NCBI RefSeq assembly: GCF_900109525.1
Contig: NZ_FOAN01000010.1
Location: forward strand, 124,001-188,000
Origin: Allobosea lupini
GTDB lineage: Bacteria > Pseudomonadota > Alphaproteobacteria > Rhizobiales > Beijerinckiaceae
DNA length: 64,000 nucleotides
Reading direction: 5' to 3'
The position numbers were made by a program, and so were the translations under genes. The notes under the pieces are model-generated. The model had not been told where the DNA came from, made no database searches, and worked only from the letters and a program-made list of their open reading frames with translations. Below are positions 8,879-19,193 of this stretch, piece by piece (the first letter of the stretch is position 1; every line of letters begins with the position of its first letter).

Positions 8879-11242
8879 ATGTCCGCTACCGGAATCGGCG
8901 CTTCTGTCCGCCGCAAGGAAGACCATCGCTTCATCACCGGCCAGGGTCGCTATACCGACGACATCAACCGGCCGGGCCAGGCCCACGCCTATTTCCTGCG
9001 CTCGCCGCATGCGCATGCAACGCTGAAGACGATCGATACGAAAGCTGCCGCGGCGATGCCGGGCGTGCTGGGGATCTTCACCGGCGATGATCTTGCTGCC
9101 GACAAGGTCGGCGGGCTGATCTGCGGCTGGATGATCCACAACAAGGACGGCTCGCCGATGAGGGCAGGCCCGCATCCGGCGCTCGCCCAGGGCAAGGTCC
9201 GCTATGTCGGCGACCATGTCGCGGTGGTGGTGGCCGAGACGCTGGCCCAGGCGCGCGACGCGGCCGAGGCGATCATCGTCGACTATGGCGTGCTGCCGGC
9301 GGTGGTCGACACCGCGACCGCGGCGAAGTCCAAGACGCAGGTCCACGCCGAGGCGCCGGACAATACGGTGTTCAACTGGCATCTCGGCGACAAGGGGGCG
9401 ACCGATGTCGCCTTCAAGGCGGCCAAGCACGTCACAAAGCTCGACATCGTCAACAACCGGCTGGTGCCGAACCCGATGGAGCCGCGCGCCGCGGTCGGCG
9501 ATTACGACCAGGGCGAGGGCGCCTTCACCCTCTATACGACGAGCCAGAACCCGCATGTGGCGCGCCTCGTGCTCTCGGCCTTCATCGGCATCGCGCCGGA
9601 GAATAAGCTGCGCGTGATCGCCCCCGATGTCGGCGGCGGCTTCGGTTCGAAGATCTTCATCTATGCCGAGGAGACCGTCTGCGTCTGGGCGGCGAAGAAG
9701 GTCGGCCGTCCCGTGAAATGGACCTCGGACCGGACCGAAGCCTTCCTCTCCGACGCGCATGGCCGCGACCATGTCACCCATGCCGAGCTCGCCATGGACG
9801 GCGACGGCAAGATGCTGGCGATGCGGGTGCACACCACCGCCAATCTCGGCGCCTATCTCTCGACCTTCTCGTCCTCGGTGCCGACCTATCTCTACGCGCC
9901 GCTGCTGTCGGGCCAATACGACATCCCGGCGATCTATTGCGAGGTCGACGCGGTCTACACCAACACCGCTCCAGTCGATGCCTACAGGGGCGCCGGCCGT
10001 CCGGAAGCGACCTTTGTGGTCGAGCGGCTGGTCGAGGTCGCGGCACGCGAGCTCGGCAAGGACCCGGCCAAGTTCCGCACGCAGAACTTCGTCAGGAAGT
10101 TCCCGCACCAGACGCCGGTGATCATGATGTACGACACCGGCAACTACAGCGCCTCGCTGAAGAAGGCGCTGGAGATCATCGACTACAAGGGCTTCGGCAA
10201 GCGCCGGCGCGATTCCGCCCGCAATGGCAAGCTGCGCGGCATCGGTTTCTCCGCCTATATCGAGGCTTGCGGCATCGCCCCGTCGGCTGCGGTCGGCTCG
10301 CTCGGGGCCGGCGTCGGCTTATGGGAATCGGCCGAGGTCCGGGTCAATCCGGTCGGCACGATCGAGGTCCTGACCGGCTCGCACAGCCACGGCCAGGGCC
10401 ATGAGACGACCTTCGCCCAGCTCGTCTCCGATCGGCTCGGTGTGCCCCTTGAGAATGTCTCGATCGTCCATGGCGACACCGACAAGGTGCAGATGGGCAT
10501 GGGCACCTATGGCTCGCGCTCCGGAGCGGTCGGCATGTCCGCCATCTTCAAGGCGATCGACAAGGTGATCGCCAAGGGCAAGAAGGTCGCGGCCTATGTG
10601 CTGGAGGCCGACGAGGCCGATATCGACTTCAAGGATGGCAACTTCACCGTCAAGGGCACCGACCGTAAGCTCGATTTCGGTTCCTGCGCGCTGCAGGCCT
10701 ATGTCGCGCACAAGTTCAACGGCCAGGACCTCGAGCCGGGCCTGAAGGAGGGGGCGTTCTACGACCCGACCAACTTCACCTTCCCGGCCGGCGTCCATAT
10801 CTGCGAGCTCGAGATCGACCCCGACACCGGCGTGACCAGGATCGAGCGCTGGGCCGCGGTCGACGATTTCGGCAATGTCATCAATCCGATGATCGTCGAG
10901 GGCCAGGTCCATGGCGGCATCGCCCAGGGCGTCGGCCAGGCGCTGCTCGAAGGCGCCCGCTACAACGCCGACGGCCAGCTCGTGACCGCGAGCTTCATGG
11001 ACTACTGCATGCCGCGCGCCGACGATCTGCCGTCCTTCGAGGTCGGCATGACCGTCACGCCCTGCCCGTCGAATCCGCTGGGCATCAAGGGGTGCGGCGA
11101 GGCCGGCGCCATCGCCGCGCCGCCCGCGGTCATCAACGCCATCACCGACGCGCTCGGCCATGAGGACATCGCCATGCCGGCGACGCCGCAGGCCGTCTGG
11201 CGCGCCGCGCAGAAAACGCTCAGCCGCATGGCTGCCGAGTGA
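8879..11242 (+). CDS. coxL: Molybdopterin-binding large subunit, form II CoxL type
   Basis: The 787-residue protein has the complete large-subunit layout: an N-terminal RRKEDHRFITGQGRYTDDI segment, the cofactor motif GGGFGSK at about 251-257, the active-site loop AYRGAGR at about 367-373, and the C-terminal catalytic Glu region GCGEAGAIAAPPAV near 741. True CO dehydrogenases (form I) carry AYXCSFR in that loop; AYRGAGR marks form II (BMS-type), whose substrate is generally not CO and is mostly unknown. ATG 8879 follows AGGAGGA. The gene lies between the Fe-S and FAD subunit genes. Confidence 0.93.
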   Translation: MSATGIGASVRRKEDHRFITGQGRYTDDINRPGQAHAYFLRSPHAHATLKTIDTKAAAAMPGVLGIFTGDDLAADKVGGLICGWMIHNKDGSPMRAGPHPALAQGKVRYVGDHVAVVVAETLAQARDAAEAIIVDYGVLPAVVDTATAAKSKTQVHAEAPDNTVFNWHLGDKGATDVAFKAAKHVTKLDIVNNRLVPNPMEPRAAVGDYDQGEGAFTLYTTSQNPHVARLVLSAFIGIAPENKLRVIAPDVGGGFGSKIFIYAEETVCVWAAKKVGRPVKWTSDRTEAFLSDAHGRDHVTHAELAMDGDGKMLAMRVHTTANLGAYLSTFSSSVPTYLYAPLLSGQYDIPAIYCEVDAVYTNTAPVDAYRGAGRPEATFVVERLVEVAARELGKDPAKFRTQNFVRKFPHQTPVIMMYDTGNYSASLKKALEIIDYKGFGKRRRDSARNGKLRGIGFSAYIEACGIAPSAAVGSLGAGVGLWESAEVRVNPVGTIEVLTGSHSHGQGHETTFAQLVSDRLGVPLENVSIVHGDTDKVQMGMGTYGSRSGAVGMSAIFKAIDKVIAKGKKVAAYVLEADEADIDFKDGNFTVKGTDRKLDFGSCALQAYVAHKFNGQDLEPGLKEGAFYDPTNFTFPAGVHICELEIDPDTGVTRIERWAAVDDFGNVINPMIVEGQVHGGIAQGVGQALLEGARYNADGQLVTASFMDYCMPRADDLPSFEVGMTVTPCPSNPLGIKGCGEAGAIAAPPAVINAITDALGHEDIAMPATPQAVWRAAQKTLSRMAAE

Positions 11243-11259
11243 TCTGAAAGGACGAGACC

Positions 11260-12063
11260 ATGTACGCCTTCAACTATCACCGCCCGGCGACCGCGCGCCA
11301 GGCCGCCAGCCTCCTCGCCAAGAAGGAGGACGCCAAGCTGCTCGCCGGCGGCCACACTTTGCTGCCGACGATGAAGCAGCGCCTGGCCTCGCCCGGCGCG
11401 CTGGTCGACCTGTCGTCCTGCGCCGACCTCAAGGGCATCGCCCGCAAGGGCCGCAACCTCGTCATCGGCGCGATGACGACCCATGCCGAGGTCGCATCGT
11501 CCCCCGAGGTACAGCAGGCGATTCCGGCGCTGGCCTATCTCGCCAGCCATATCGGTGATCCGCATGTGCGCCATCGCGGCACGATCGGCGGCTCGGTCGC
11601 CAACAACGACCCGGCGGCCGATTATCCGGCAGCTCTGCTGGCGCTCGGCGCGACGGTGGTGACCAACAAGCGCAAGCTGCCGGCGGACGAGTTCTTCAGC
11701 GGCCTCTACGAGACTGCACTGGACGAGGGTGAGATCATCATCAAGGTCTCGTTCCCGGTCGCGTCCAAGGCAGGCTATGCCAAGTTCCGCAATCCGGCCT
11801 CGCGCTATGCGCTGGTCGGCGTCTTCGTCGCCAAGCGCGGCAGCGAGGTCGCTGTCGCCATCATCGGCGCCGGCGAAGGCGGCGTCTTCCGCTGGCCGGA
11901 GGCGGAAGCGGCTCTGAAGGCGCGCTTTGCGGTGAAATCGCTCGACGGGCTCAAGCACACCGCCAAGGGCATCAACGGCGACATCCACGCCGATGCCGAA
12001 TACCGCGCCCATCTCATCGGCGTGATGGCGAAGCAGGCGGTGGCGCAGGCGACGGGGAAATAG
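11260..12063 (+). CDS. coxM: FAD-binding medium subunit of the molybdenum hydroxylase
   Basis: The 267-residue protein has the two FAD-contact signatures of the family, AGGHTLLP (about residues 28-35) and TIGGSVANND (about 108-117), followed by the CO_deh_flav C-terminal domain. It receives electrons from the Fe-S subunit and hands them to an acceptor, presumably the quinone pool via CoxG (inference). It starts 17 bases after the large subunit's stop with a GAAAGGA ribosome-binding site. Length and layout are normal for CoxM. Confidence 0.93.
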   Translation: MYAFNYHRPATARQAASLLAKKEDAKLLAGGHTLLPTMKQRLASPGALVDLSSCADLKGIARKGRNLVIGAMTTHAEVASSPEVQQAIPALAYLASHIGDPHVRHRGTIGGSVANNDPAADYPAALLALGATVVTNKRKLPADEFFSGLYETALDEGEIIIKVSFPVASKAGYAKFRNPASRYALVGVFVAKRGSEVAVAIIGAGEGGVFRWPEAEAALKARFAVKSLDGLKHTAKGINGDIHADAEYRAHLIGVMAKQAVAQATGK

Positions 12064-12085
12064 GTGGCGCCGCCGGCCAGGTCGG

Positions 12086-12673
12086 GTGCGCTTCTGGGAG
12101 TTCCTGCTGACCGCGGTCATCGCCGAGCTCACGCCCGGGCCGAACATGGGCTATCTCGTCGCGCTCAGCCTGGCGCGCGGTCAGCGCGCGGGACTTGCCG
12201 CGGTTGCCGGTGTAGCGCTCGGTCTTGCGCTCCTCGGCTTGGCGGCGGCGTTCGGGTTCGCCTTCGTCAGCGCGCAGGCGCCGCTCGCTGCGCAGGCTCT
12301 GCGCTGGGCCGGCATCGCCTATCTGCTCTGGCTCGCCTATGACGCTTGGCGCGATCCGCCGCCCGGGGCGGGTGACGAACTCGGCCCGTCCTTTCGGCGC
12401 GGCCTCGTTACCAATCTGCTCAATCCCAAGGCGGCAATCTTCTATGTCGCGGTGATTCCGCTGTTCCTGCCGGTGCCGGCACCGCGCGACCAGCTCCTGC
12501 TGCTCACCGGTTGCTTCGTGGTGATCGCAACCGTGATCCACGTCGCACTTGTGCTCGGTGCCTCCGCCTCGCGCGCGCTGCTCTTCCATCCATCGCGCGA
12601 GCGTGCGATCCGTCGCGGCGCGGCAGTGGGAATGGCGCTTGTCGCGCTATGGTTCGCTTGGTCGACGCGCTGA
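12086..12673 (+). CDS. LysE-family translocator
   Basis: The 195-residue integral membrane protein begins with the LysE/RhtB signature WEFLLTAVIAELTPGPNMGYLVALSLARGQRAG and has about six hydrophobic segments, with LLNPKAAIFYVAVIPLF in the middle as is usual for the family. These proteins export amino acids or related metabolites. The start is a GTG at 12086, 22 bases after the coxM stop. The gene is embedded between the structural subunits and the CoxD ATPase, so export of a product of the hydroxylase is conceivable but unproven. Confidence 0.85.
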   Translation: MRFWEFLLTAVIAELTPGPNMGYLVALSLARGQRAGLAAVAGVALGLALLGLAAAFGFAFVSAQAPLAAQALRWAGIAYLLWLAYDAWRDPPPGAGDELGPSFRRGLVTNLLNPKAAIFYVAVIPLFLPVPAPRDQLLLLTGCFVVIATVIHVALVLGASASRALLFHPSRERAIRRGAAVGMALVALWFAWSTR

Positions 12674-12718
12674 TCCGCGTCCGGCCGTGTCGCTCGTCGA
12701 GATGAGTTTCTAGACTGG

Positions 12719-13645
12719 ATGCCGATGTCCGCAAGCCGCTCCCTTCCGTCTTCCATCGACGCCACGCTGTCCCTGCTGCAGTCCCAGGGCTATGTCGCCG
12801 ACCGGGCGCTGGCGACCGTGCTCTTCCTGGCGCTCAGGATGAAGCGGCCGCTGCTGCTCGAGGGCGAGGCCGGCACCGGCAAGACCGAGATCGCCAAGGT
12901 GCTGTCCGCCGCGCTCGGGCGCCGGCTGATCCGGCTGCAATGCTATGAGGGGCTCGATCTCGCCTCGGCCGTCTACGAGTGGAACTATGCCGGCCAGATG
13001 ATGGCGATCCGTCTCGCTGAGGCCGGCGGCGTCGCCGGCGACCGCGAACGGCTGGAGAGCGACCTGTTCTCCGAGCGCTATCTGGTCAAGCGCCCGCTGC
13101 TGCAGGCGCTGGAGCCGCAGGAGGGCGGGGCGCCGATCCTGCTGATCGACGAGCTCGACCGCACCGACGAGGCCTTCGAGGCCTTCCTGCTCGAAGTGCT
13201 GGCCGATGCGCAGGTGACGATCCCCGAGCTCGGCACGATCAAGGCAGCCGAGCCGCCGATCGTGATCCTGACCTCGAACCGCACCCGCGAGATTCATGAC
13301 GCGCTGAAGCGCCGCTGCCTCTATCACTGGGTCGGCTATCCCGACGCCGCCCGCGAGCTCGCGATCCTGAAGGCGAAGGCGCCGGGCGCTCCCGCCAAGC
13401 TCGCCAAGCAGGTCGTGTCCTTCGTGCAGGCGATCCGCAAGGAAGAATTGTTCAAGGCGCCGGGCGTCGCCGAGACGCTCGACTGGGCGAGCGCACTGGT
13501 CGAGCTCGACGCGGTGGCGCTCGACCCGGCCATCGTCTCCGACACGCTCGGCGCGCTGCTGAAGTACCAGGACGACATCCAGGCGATGCAGGGTTCTAAG
13601 GTGGGGGAACTGCTCGACCAGGCCAAGCAGGCGGCGCGGGGATGA
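12719..13645 (+). CDS. coxD: CoxD-type MoxR AAA+ ATPase
   Basis: The 308-residue protein has Walker A GEAGTGKT (about 49-56), Walker B LLIDELDR (about 141-148) and the sensor-1 segment ILTSNRTREIHDALKRRCLYHW that is highly characteristic of CoxD-like MoxR ATPases. In Oligotropha CoxD is a chaperone needed to build the [CuSMoO2] centre together with the VWA partner CoxE, which is encoded downstream. In a form II locus its job is probably cofactor maturation of the large subunit, but the exact chemistry is unknown. Confidence 0.9.
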   Translation: MPMSASRSLPSSIDATLSLLQSQGYVADRALATVLFLALRMKRPLLLEGEAGTGKTEIAKVLSAALGRRLIRLQCYEGLDLASAVYEWNYAGQMMAIRLAEAGGVAGDRERLESDLFSERYLVKRPLLQALEPQEGGAPILLIDELDRTDEAFEAFLLEVLADAQVTIPELGTIKAAEPPIVILTSNRTREIHDALKRRCLYHWVGYPDAARELAILKAKAPGAPAKLAKQVVSFVQAIRKEELFKAPGVAETLDWASALVELDAVALDPAIVSDTLGALLKYQDDIQAMQGSKVGELLDQAKQAARG

Positions 13646-13653
13646 GCTTTCGC

Positions 13654-13745
13654 CGTCATTCTCGGGCGAAGCGAAGCGCAGACCCGAGAATCTCAGGCAA
13701 GATGAAACTGGTTTCCGAGGTGCTCGGGACGAGCCGAGCATGACG
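13654..13745. repeat. Intergenic palindromic repeat, 'CGTCATTCTCGGGCGAAGCG' family
   Basis: The element opens with CGTCATTCTCGGGCG, contains the complementary CCCGAGAATCTC, and closes with GAGCATGACG, so it can fold into hairpins. A related copy in inverse orientation lies at 46409-46485 (CTTCGCCCGAGAATGACG end). Such REP-like units are common between genes in this group of bacteria and fill the gap between coxD and the NTF2-like gene. Confidence 0.7.
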
Positions 13746-13765
13746 CGCTACGACGGGAGCAAGCG

Positions 13766-14140
13766 ATGAACGACGACATCAAGGCGATCGAGGCCGCGAC
13801 CTGGACCTATCTCGATGGGCTCTACGAGGGCGATGTCGACAAGCTCGCCTCGGTCTTTCATCCGACCAGCGCGCTCACCCAATCGCTCGACGGCGAGCTC
13901 AAGGTCGTGCCGCGCGCGCAGTGGTTTGAGGCGGTGCGCGGGCGCAAGTCGCCGCAGGAGACCGGACTGGAGCGCGGCGACCATATCCTGGCGATCGATC
14001 TGGTGGGGCCATCCATGGCGCTGGTCAAGGTCAAGTGCCAGATGCCGCCGCGTTATTTCACCGACCTTCTGTCCTTCCTGAAGGTCGACGGCAAATGGGT
14101 CGTGGCCCAGAAGGTGTTCATGACCGAGACAGCGGCGTGA
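13766..14140 (+). CDS. Nuclear transport factor 2 (NTF2)-like family protein
   Basis: The 124-residue protein has the NTF2/lumazine-binding-like cone fold pattern: an N-terminal helix (IEAATWTYLDGLYEGDVDKLASVFHPTSAL), central strands and a C-terminal TDLLSFLKVDGKWVVAQKVF sheet. Members are small enzymes or ligand-binding proteins of varied function. It sits between coxD and coxE and may have been carried with them, but a role in the hydroxylase pathway is only suggested by position. ATG 13766 follows GGGAGCAAGCG. Confidence 0.75.
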   Translation: MNDDIKAIEAATWTYLDGLYEGDVDKLASVFHPTSALTQSLDGELKVVPRAQWFEAVRGRKSPQETGLERGDHILAIDLVGPSMALVKVKCQMPPRYFTDLLSFLKVDGKWVVAQKVFMTETAA

Positions 14141-14167
14141 GCTGCTGTCCTGTCAGGAAGGGCGCGG

Positions 14168-14310
14168 GGAACCCCTCTCCCGAGTGGGGCAGGGGCAGGG
14201 GTGAGGGACCGCCGCCGACGAGGGCAAGACGGTTGCCGCCGCGCCTTCCGTGGAAAGGGCAGGCCCGCATCCGGCGCTCCGCGCCACCTTCTCCCCTCCG
14301 GGAGAAGGAA
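14168..14310. repeat. Intergenic repeat, 'CTCTCCCGAGTGGGGCAGGGG' / 'CCTTCTCCC...GGGAGAAGG' family
   Basis: The unit contains a CCTCTCCCGA start and ends with a hairpin CCTTCTCCC TCCGGGAGAAGG. The same hairpin words recur at 38154-38274. It separates the NTF2-like gene from coxE and is non-coding; an open frame that reads through it into coxE is an artefact. Confidence 0.65.
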
Positions 14311-14383
14311 GAGGGCGGCTCGTGCTTCATCGGCGATGCGAGACGTGGATGCTCGCCACAGGGTCGAGCATGACGGTGGAGAG

Positions 14384-15583
14384 ATGACCGGCAAGCTGCC
14401 CGAGAACGTCGCCTATTTTGCCCGCGCTTTGCGCGGTGCCGGCCTGCGCGTCGGGCCGGGCGCCGTGGTCGAGGCAGTCGAGGCGCTGGCCGATGGCGCG
14501 CTGGGGCAGCGCGACGACGTCTATTGGGCGTTGCATGCGATCTTCGTGAAGAAGCACGAGGATTCGGCGGTCTACGACCAGGCCTTCCGGCTATTCTGGC
14601 GCCGGCGCGGGCTGATCGAGAAATTGATGGCGCAGATGTCGCCGGTGACGCCGCGGGTCGACGGCGAGCCGCAGAAGCCGGAAGCCGGCGCCCTGCGCGT
14701 CGCCGAGGCCTTCACCCCGCCGCCTCGGGAGGAGGAGCCCCCGGTCGAACTGACTGAGCTTAGCGCCAGGCTCACCGTCTCCGAGCGCGAGACGCTGAAA
14801 TCGCGCGACTTCGCCCAGATGAGCGCAGCCGAGATCGCCAGAGCGCGCCAGCTGATCGCCGAGCTGCGATTGCCCAACGATGCCGTGCCGACGCGGCGCT
14901 TCCAGCCCGCCCATGTCGGGGCGCGGATCGATCCGCGCCGCACCTTCCGGCGCTCGCTCAGGGGTGGCGGCGCCTCGATCGACCTGGCCTTCCGCGAGCG
15001 CGCCGAGGTCCATCCGCCTGTTGTCGCGCTCGTCGACATCTCCGGCTCGATGGCGGAGTATTCGCGGATCTTCCTGCATTTCCTGCATGCCGTCACCGAG
15101 CAGCGCCGGCGCGTGCATTCCTTCGTCTTCGGCACGCGGCTGACCAATGTGACGCGCATGCTCCGCGCCCGCGACCCGGACGAGGCGCTGGCGCTCGCCG
15201 GCAAGGCAGCGCCGGACTGGGAGGGCGGCACGCGCATCGCCTCGGCGCTGCACGCCTTCAACAGGGTCTGGTCGCGCCGGGTGCTCGCGGGCGGGGCGGT
15301 GGTGCTGCTCTTCACCGACGGGCTGGAGCGCCATCTTGGCCCGGATCTTTCCTTCGAGATGGACCGCCTGCATCGCTCCTGCCGGCAGCTGACCTGGCTC
15401 AACCCGCTCTTGCGCTACGACGCCTTCGAGGCGCGGGCCAGCGGCATCCGAGCGATGCTGCCCCATGTCGACCAGTTCCGGCCGATCCACAATCTCGCGG
15501 CGATGGCTGATCTCTGCGCCGCGCTGTCCTCCGACGCACGGCAGATCACAGATCCGCGCCAGTGGTTGAAGAAGGCAGGTTGA
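14384..15583 (+). CDS. coxE: CoxE-type VWA domain-containing protein
   Basis: The 399-residue protein begins LPENVAYFARALRGAGLRVGPGAVVEAVEAL, the standard CoxE N-terminus, and carries a von Willebrand A domain with the metal-adhesion motif DISGSMAEYSR at about 219-229. CoxE works with the CoxD ATPase in metal-centre maturation. ATG 14384 is chosen because it directly precedes the family N-terminus; the open frame extends upstream to 14201 only through repeat DNA. Late residues ...NPLLRYDAFEARASGIRAMLPHVD are also typical. Confidence 0.9.
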   Translation: MTGKLPENVAYFARALRGAGLRVGPGAVVEAVEALADGALGQRDDVYWALHAIFVKKHEDSAVYDQAFRLFWRRRGLIEKLMAQMSPVTPRVDGEPQKPEAGALRVAEAFTPPPREEEPPVELTELSARLTVSERETLKSRDFAQMSAAEIARARQLIAELRLPNDAVPTRRFQPAHVGARIDPRRTFRRSLRGGGASIDLAFRERAEVHPPVVALVDISGSMAEYSRIFLHFLHAVTEQRRRVHSFVFGTRLTNVTRMLRARDPDEALALAGKAAPDWEGGTRIASALHAFNRVWSRRVLAGGAVVLLFTDGLERHLGPDLSFEMDRLHRSCRQLTWLNPLLRYDAFEARASGIRAMLPHVDQFRPIHNLAAMADLCAALSSDARQITDPRQWLKKAG

Positions 15584-15604
15584 GGCATGATCTGTTTTGG
15601 AACC

Positions 15605-15710
15605 AGCCCTCATCCTGAGGAGCGATCGCAGATCGCGTCTCGAAGGATGCTCCAGTCGCCTCCTGAAGCATCCTTCGAGACGCCGCTGGGCCGCCCTCAG
15701 GATGAGGGCT
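15605..15710. repeat. Palindromic repeat with 16-bp terminal inverted repeats (AGCCCTCATCCTGAGG)
   Basis: The element is bounded by AGCCCTCATCCTGAGG and its exact complement CCTCAGGATGAGGGCT, and contains an internal GCGTCTCGAAGGATGC / GCATCCTTCGAGACGC pair. A second copy with the same ends occurs at 37013-37129. It occupies the gap between coxE and the XdhC half gene. Confidence 0.85.
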
Positions 15711-15724
15711 GAGGGAGGCAATTC

Positions 15725-16051
15725 ATGATCAGCACCGACACCGACATCCTCGCCACCGCCGAGGCCTGGGCCAAGGCCGGGCGCGGCGTCGCGCTCGCCA
15801 CCGTGGTCGAGACCTGGGGCTCGGCCCCACGGCCGGTCGGCTCGCATCTCGTCATCGACGGCGAGGGCAATTTCCTCGGCTCGGTCTCCGGCGGCTGCGT
15901 CGAGGGCGCGGTCGTCGCCGAAGCGGGCGACGTCATTGCCGAAGGCAAGCCGCGCACGCTCGAATTCGGCGTCGCCGACGAGACGGCCTGGCAGGTCGGC
16001 CTCTCCTGCGGTGGGCGGATCAAGGTCTATGTCGAGCCGGTCCGGGCGTAA
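15725..16051 (+). CDS. XdhC/CoxI N-terminal-domain protein
   Basis: This 108-residue protein is only the N-terminal half of an XdhC-family molybdenum-cofactor insertase: VALATVVETWGSAPRPVGSHLVI and GNFLGSVSGGCVEGAVV, then SCGGRIKVYVEP, with the conserved GGCVE and LSCGG cysteines. XdhC binds molybdopterin and delivers sulfurated cofactor to the apo-hydroxylase. The C-terminal Rossmann half is encoded separately at 16698, after a LysE gene. The split arrangement is known in other Rhizobiales; the two products presumably act together. Confidence 0.85.
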   Translation: MISTDTDILATAEAWAKAGRGVALATVVETWGSAPRPVGSHLVIDGEGNFLGSVSGGCVEGAVVAEAGDVIAEGKPRTLEFGVADETAWQVGLSCGGRIKVYVEPVRA

Positions 16052-16063
16052 GGGAAACCGTCG

Positions 16064-16693
16064 ATGGCCTCCTGGGAAACGCTCCTCGCCTTCGCGACGG
16101 TGACGCTGCTGATCGCCTATTTTCCAGGTCCGGCGCTGCTCTATACGGCGGCGCAGACCATTGCCCATGGCCGCAAGGCCGGGCTGATGGCGATGCTTGG
16201 CATCCATCTCGGCTGCTATGTCCATGTCGTCGCCGCGGCCTTCGGCCTGTCTGCCGTATTCAAGCACGTGCCTGAGCTCTATCTCGCAGTGAAGATCGTC
16301 GGCGCGCTCTACCTGGTCTGGCTCGGCATCGGCATGATCCGCTCCAGGCTCGGCGGCGAGGTGCAGGCGGTCGCGCCGGCCAAGACGGTCCGGCGCGCGC
16401 TGATCGATTCCTTCATCGTCGAGGTGCTGAACCCGAAGGTCGCGCTGTTCTTCATCGCGCTCCTGCCGCAGTTCGTCGATCCCACGGCGGCGCTGCCGGT
16501 CTGGGCACAGTTCCTGATCCTCGGCACCATAGTCAATTTCGCCTTCTCGTCGGCCGACCTCGTTACCGTTCTGGCCGCCAGCCTGGTGATAAGGACGATG
16601 AAGGCGAGCCGCGCCGGCTTCGCCTTCGGGCGCTGGCTCGGCGGCTCGCTGATGATCGGGCTCGGCCTCAAGCTCGCCACCGACAAGGGTTGA
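16064..16693 (+). CDS. LysE-family translocator
   Basis: The 209-residue membrane protein has the LysE/RhtB pattern FATVTLLIAYFPGPALLYTAAQTIAHGRKAG at its start and VEVLNPKVALFFIALLPQFVDP in the middle, with about six membrane segments. It lies between the two XdhC half genes with gaps of 12 and 4 bases, so it is co-transcribed with them. It is the second LysE gene in the locus and is not a recent duplicate of the one at 12086, as the sequences differ widely. Confidence 0.87.
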   Translation: MASWETLLAFATVTLLIAYFPGPALLYTAAQTIAHGRKAGLMAMLGIHLGCYVHVVAAAFGLSAVFKHVPELYLAVKIVGALYLVWLGIGMIRSRLGGEVQAVAPAKTVRRALIDSFIVEVLNPKVALFFIALLPQFVDPTAALPVWAQFLILGTIVNFAFSSADLVTVLAASLVIRTMKASRAGFAFGRWLGGSLMIGLGLKLATDKG

Positions 16694-16697
16694 CGCC

Positions 16698-17390
16698 GTG
16701 GATATCAAGCTTCTCTCCACGCTCAACAGCGAGCGCGCCGCCCGCCGCGCGACGGTCCTCATCACCGAGCTCGGCTCGGGCGAGCAGCGGCTGGTCAAGG
16801 AGGCCGATCTCGCCGGCGATGAGATGGCGGAGGCGCTCGACAATCAGTTGCGCAGCGGCAAGAGCGGCACTGTCGAGGTCGACGGCAAAGCCTGGTTCCT
16901 GACCGTGCAGGCGCCGCCGCCGCGCATCATCGTCACAGGCGCCGTCCACATCTCGCAGGCGCTGGCACCGATGGCCAAGCTGCTCGATCTCGACGTCACT
17001 GTCATCGATCCGCGCACCGCTTTCGCCACGCAGGAGCGCTTTCCGGACGTGACGCTGCTGGCGGAGTGGCCGGAGGAAGCGCTGCAGAGCGTGCCGTTCG
17101 ACGGCTATACCGCCTTCGTCGCGCTGACGCATGACCCCAAGATCGACGATCCCGCCTTGCAGGCGGCGCTGCGCTCGAGCTGCTTCTATATCGGCGCGCT
17201 CGGCAGCCGGAAGACGCATGGCAAGCGGCTGGAGCGGCTCGCCGCGGCCGGCTTCGGCGAGGCCGATGTGAAACGCATCCATGCGCCGATCGGGCTCGAC
17301 ATCGGCGCGGTCTCGCCGGCCGAGATCGCGCTCGCGATCCTCGGCGAGATCGTGCAGGCACTGCGTGGCCCGCGCCGCAAGCCGGTTTGA
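16698..17390 (+). CDS. XdhC family protein, C-terminal Rossmann-type half
   Basis: The 230-residue protein carries the XdhC_C domain from about residue 75: PRIIVTGAVHISQALAPMAKLLDLDVTVIDPR, then TAFVALTHDPKIDDPALQAALRSSCFYIGALGSRKTHGKR, and the terminal PIGLDIGAVSPAEIALAILGEIV. It complements the N-terminal half at 15725 and probably completes a molybdenum-cofactor delivery unit. The start is a GTG at 16698, 4 bases after the LysE stop. Confidence 0.87.
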   Translation: MDIKLLSTLNSERAARRATVLITELGSGEQRLVKEADLAGDEMAEALDNQLRSGKSGTVEVDGKAWFLTVQAPPPRIIVTGAVHISQALAPMAKLLDLDVTVIDPRTAFATQERFPDVTLLAEWPEEALQSVPFDGYTAFVALTHDPKIDDPALQAALRSSCFYIGALGSRKTHGKRLERLAAAGFGEADVKRIHAPIGLDIGAVSPAEIALAILGEIVQALRGPRRKPV

Positions 17391-17427
17391 ATGTAGCGAC
17401 TTGGCTGTTCCCCGGGTTCATTCGCGA

Positions 17428-17534
17428 GTCGTCCCGAACGGAGCGCAGCGGAGATCCGGGACCCATTCCGGAACCTCTTTCGGAAAGGCTCCGGAATGGA
17501 TTCCGGGTCTCCCTGCGGTCGCCCGGTACAACCT
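17428..17534. repeat. Intergenic repeat, 'GATCCGGGACCCATTCCGGAACC' family
   Basis: The unit has a GTCCCGAACGGAGCGCAGCGG start, GATCCGGGACCCATTCCGG, then CCGGAATGGATTCCGGGTC, and a GCGGTCGCCCGG end, so it forms nested hairpins. A related copy is at 41141-41260. It separates the XdhC gene from the molybdopterin-binding fusion gene. Confidence 0.7.
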
Positions 17535-17575
17535 GAGAGGGCGGGCGGAGGACGGACTTTGAGGATGATAGTGCG

Positions 17576-19189
<1,614 letters not shown>

Positions 19190-19193
19190 GGGC

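Noticed and set aside
8879..11242. Genuine aerobic CO dehydrogenase (form I)
   Set aside because: The active-site loop reads AYRGAGR, not AYXCSFR, so CO oxidation should not be assumed.
14591..16843. Long minus-strand open frame across coxE and the XdhC/LysE genes
   Set aside because: It covers several real plus-strand genes and repeat DNA and has low-complexity composition typical of antisense frames.
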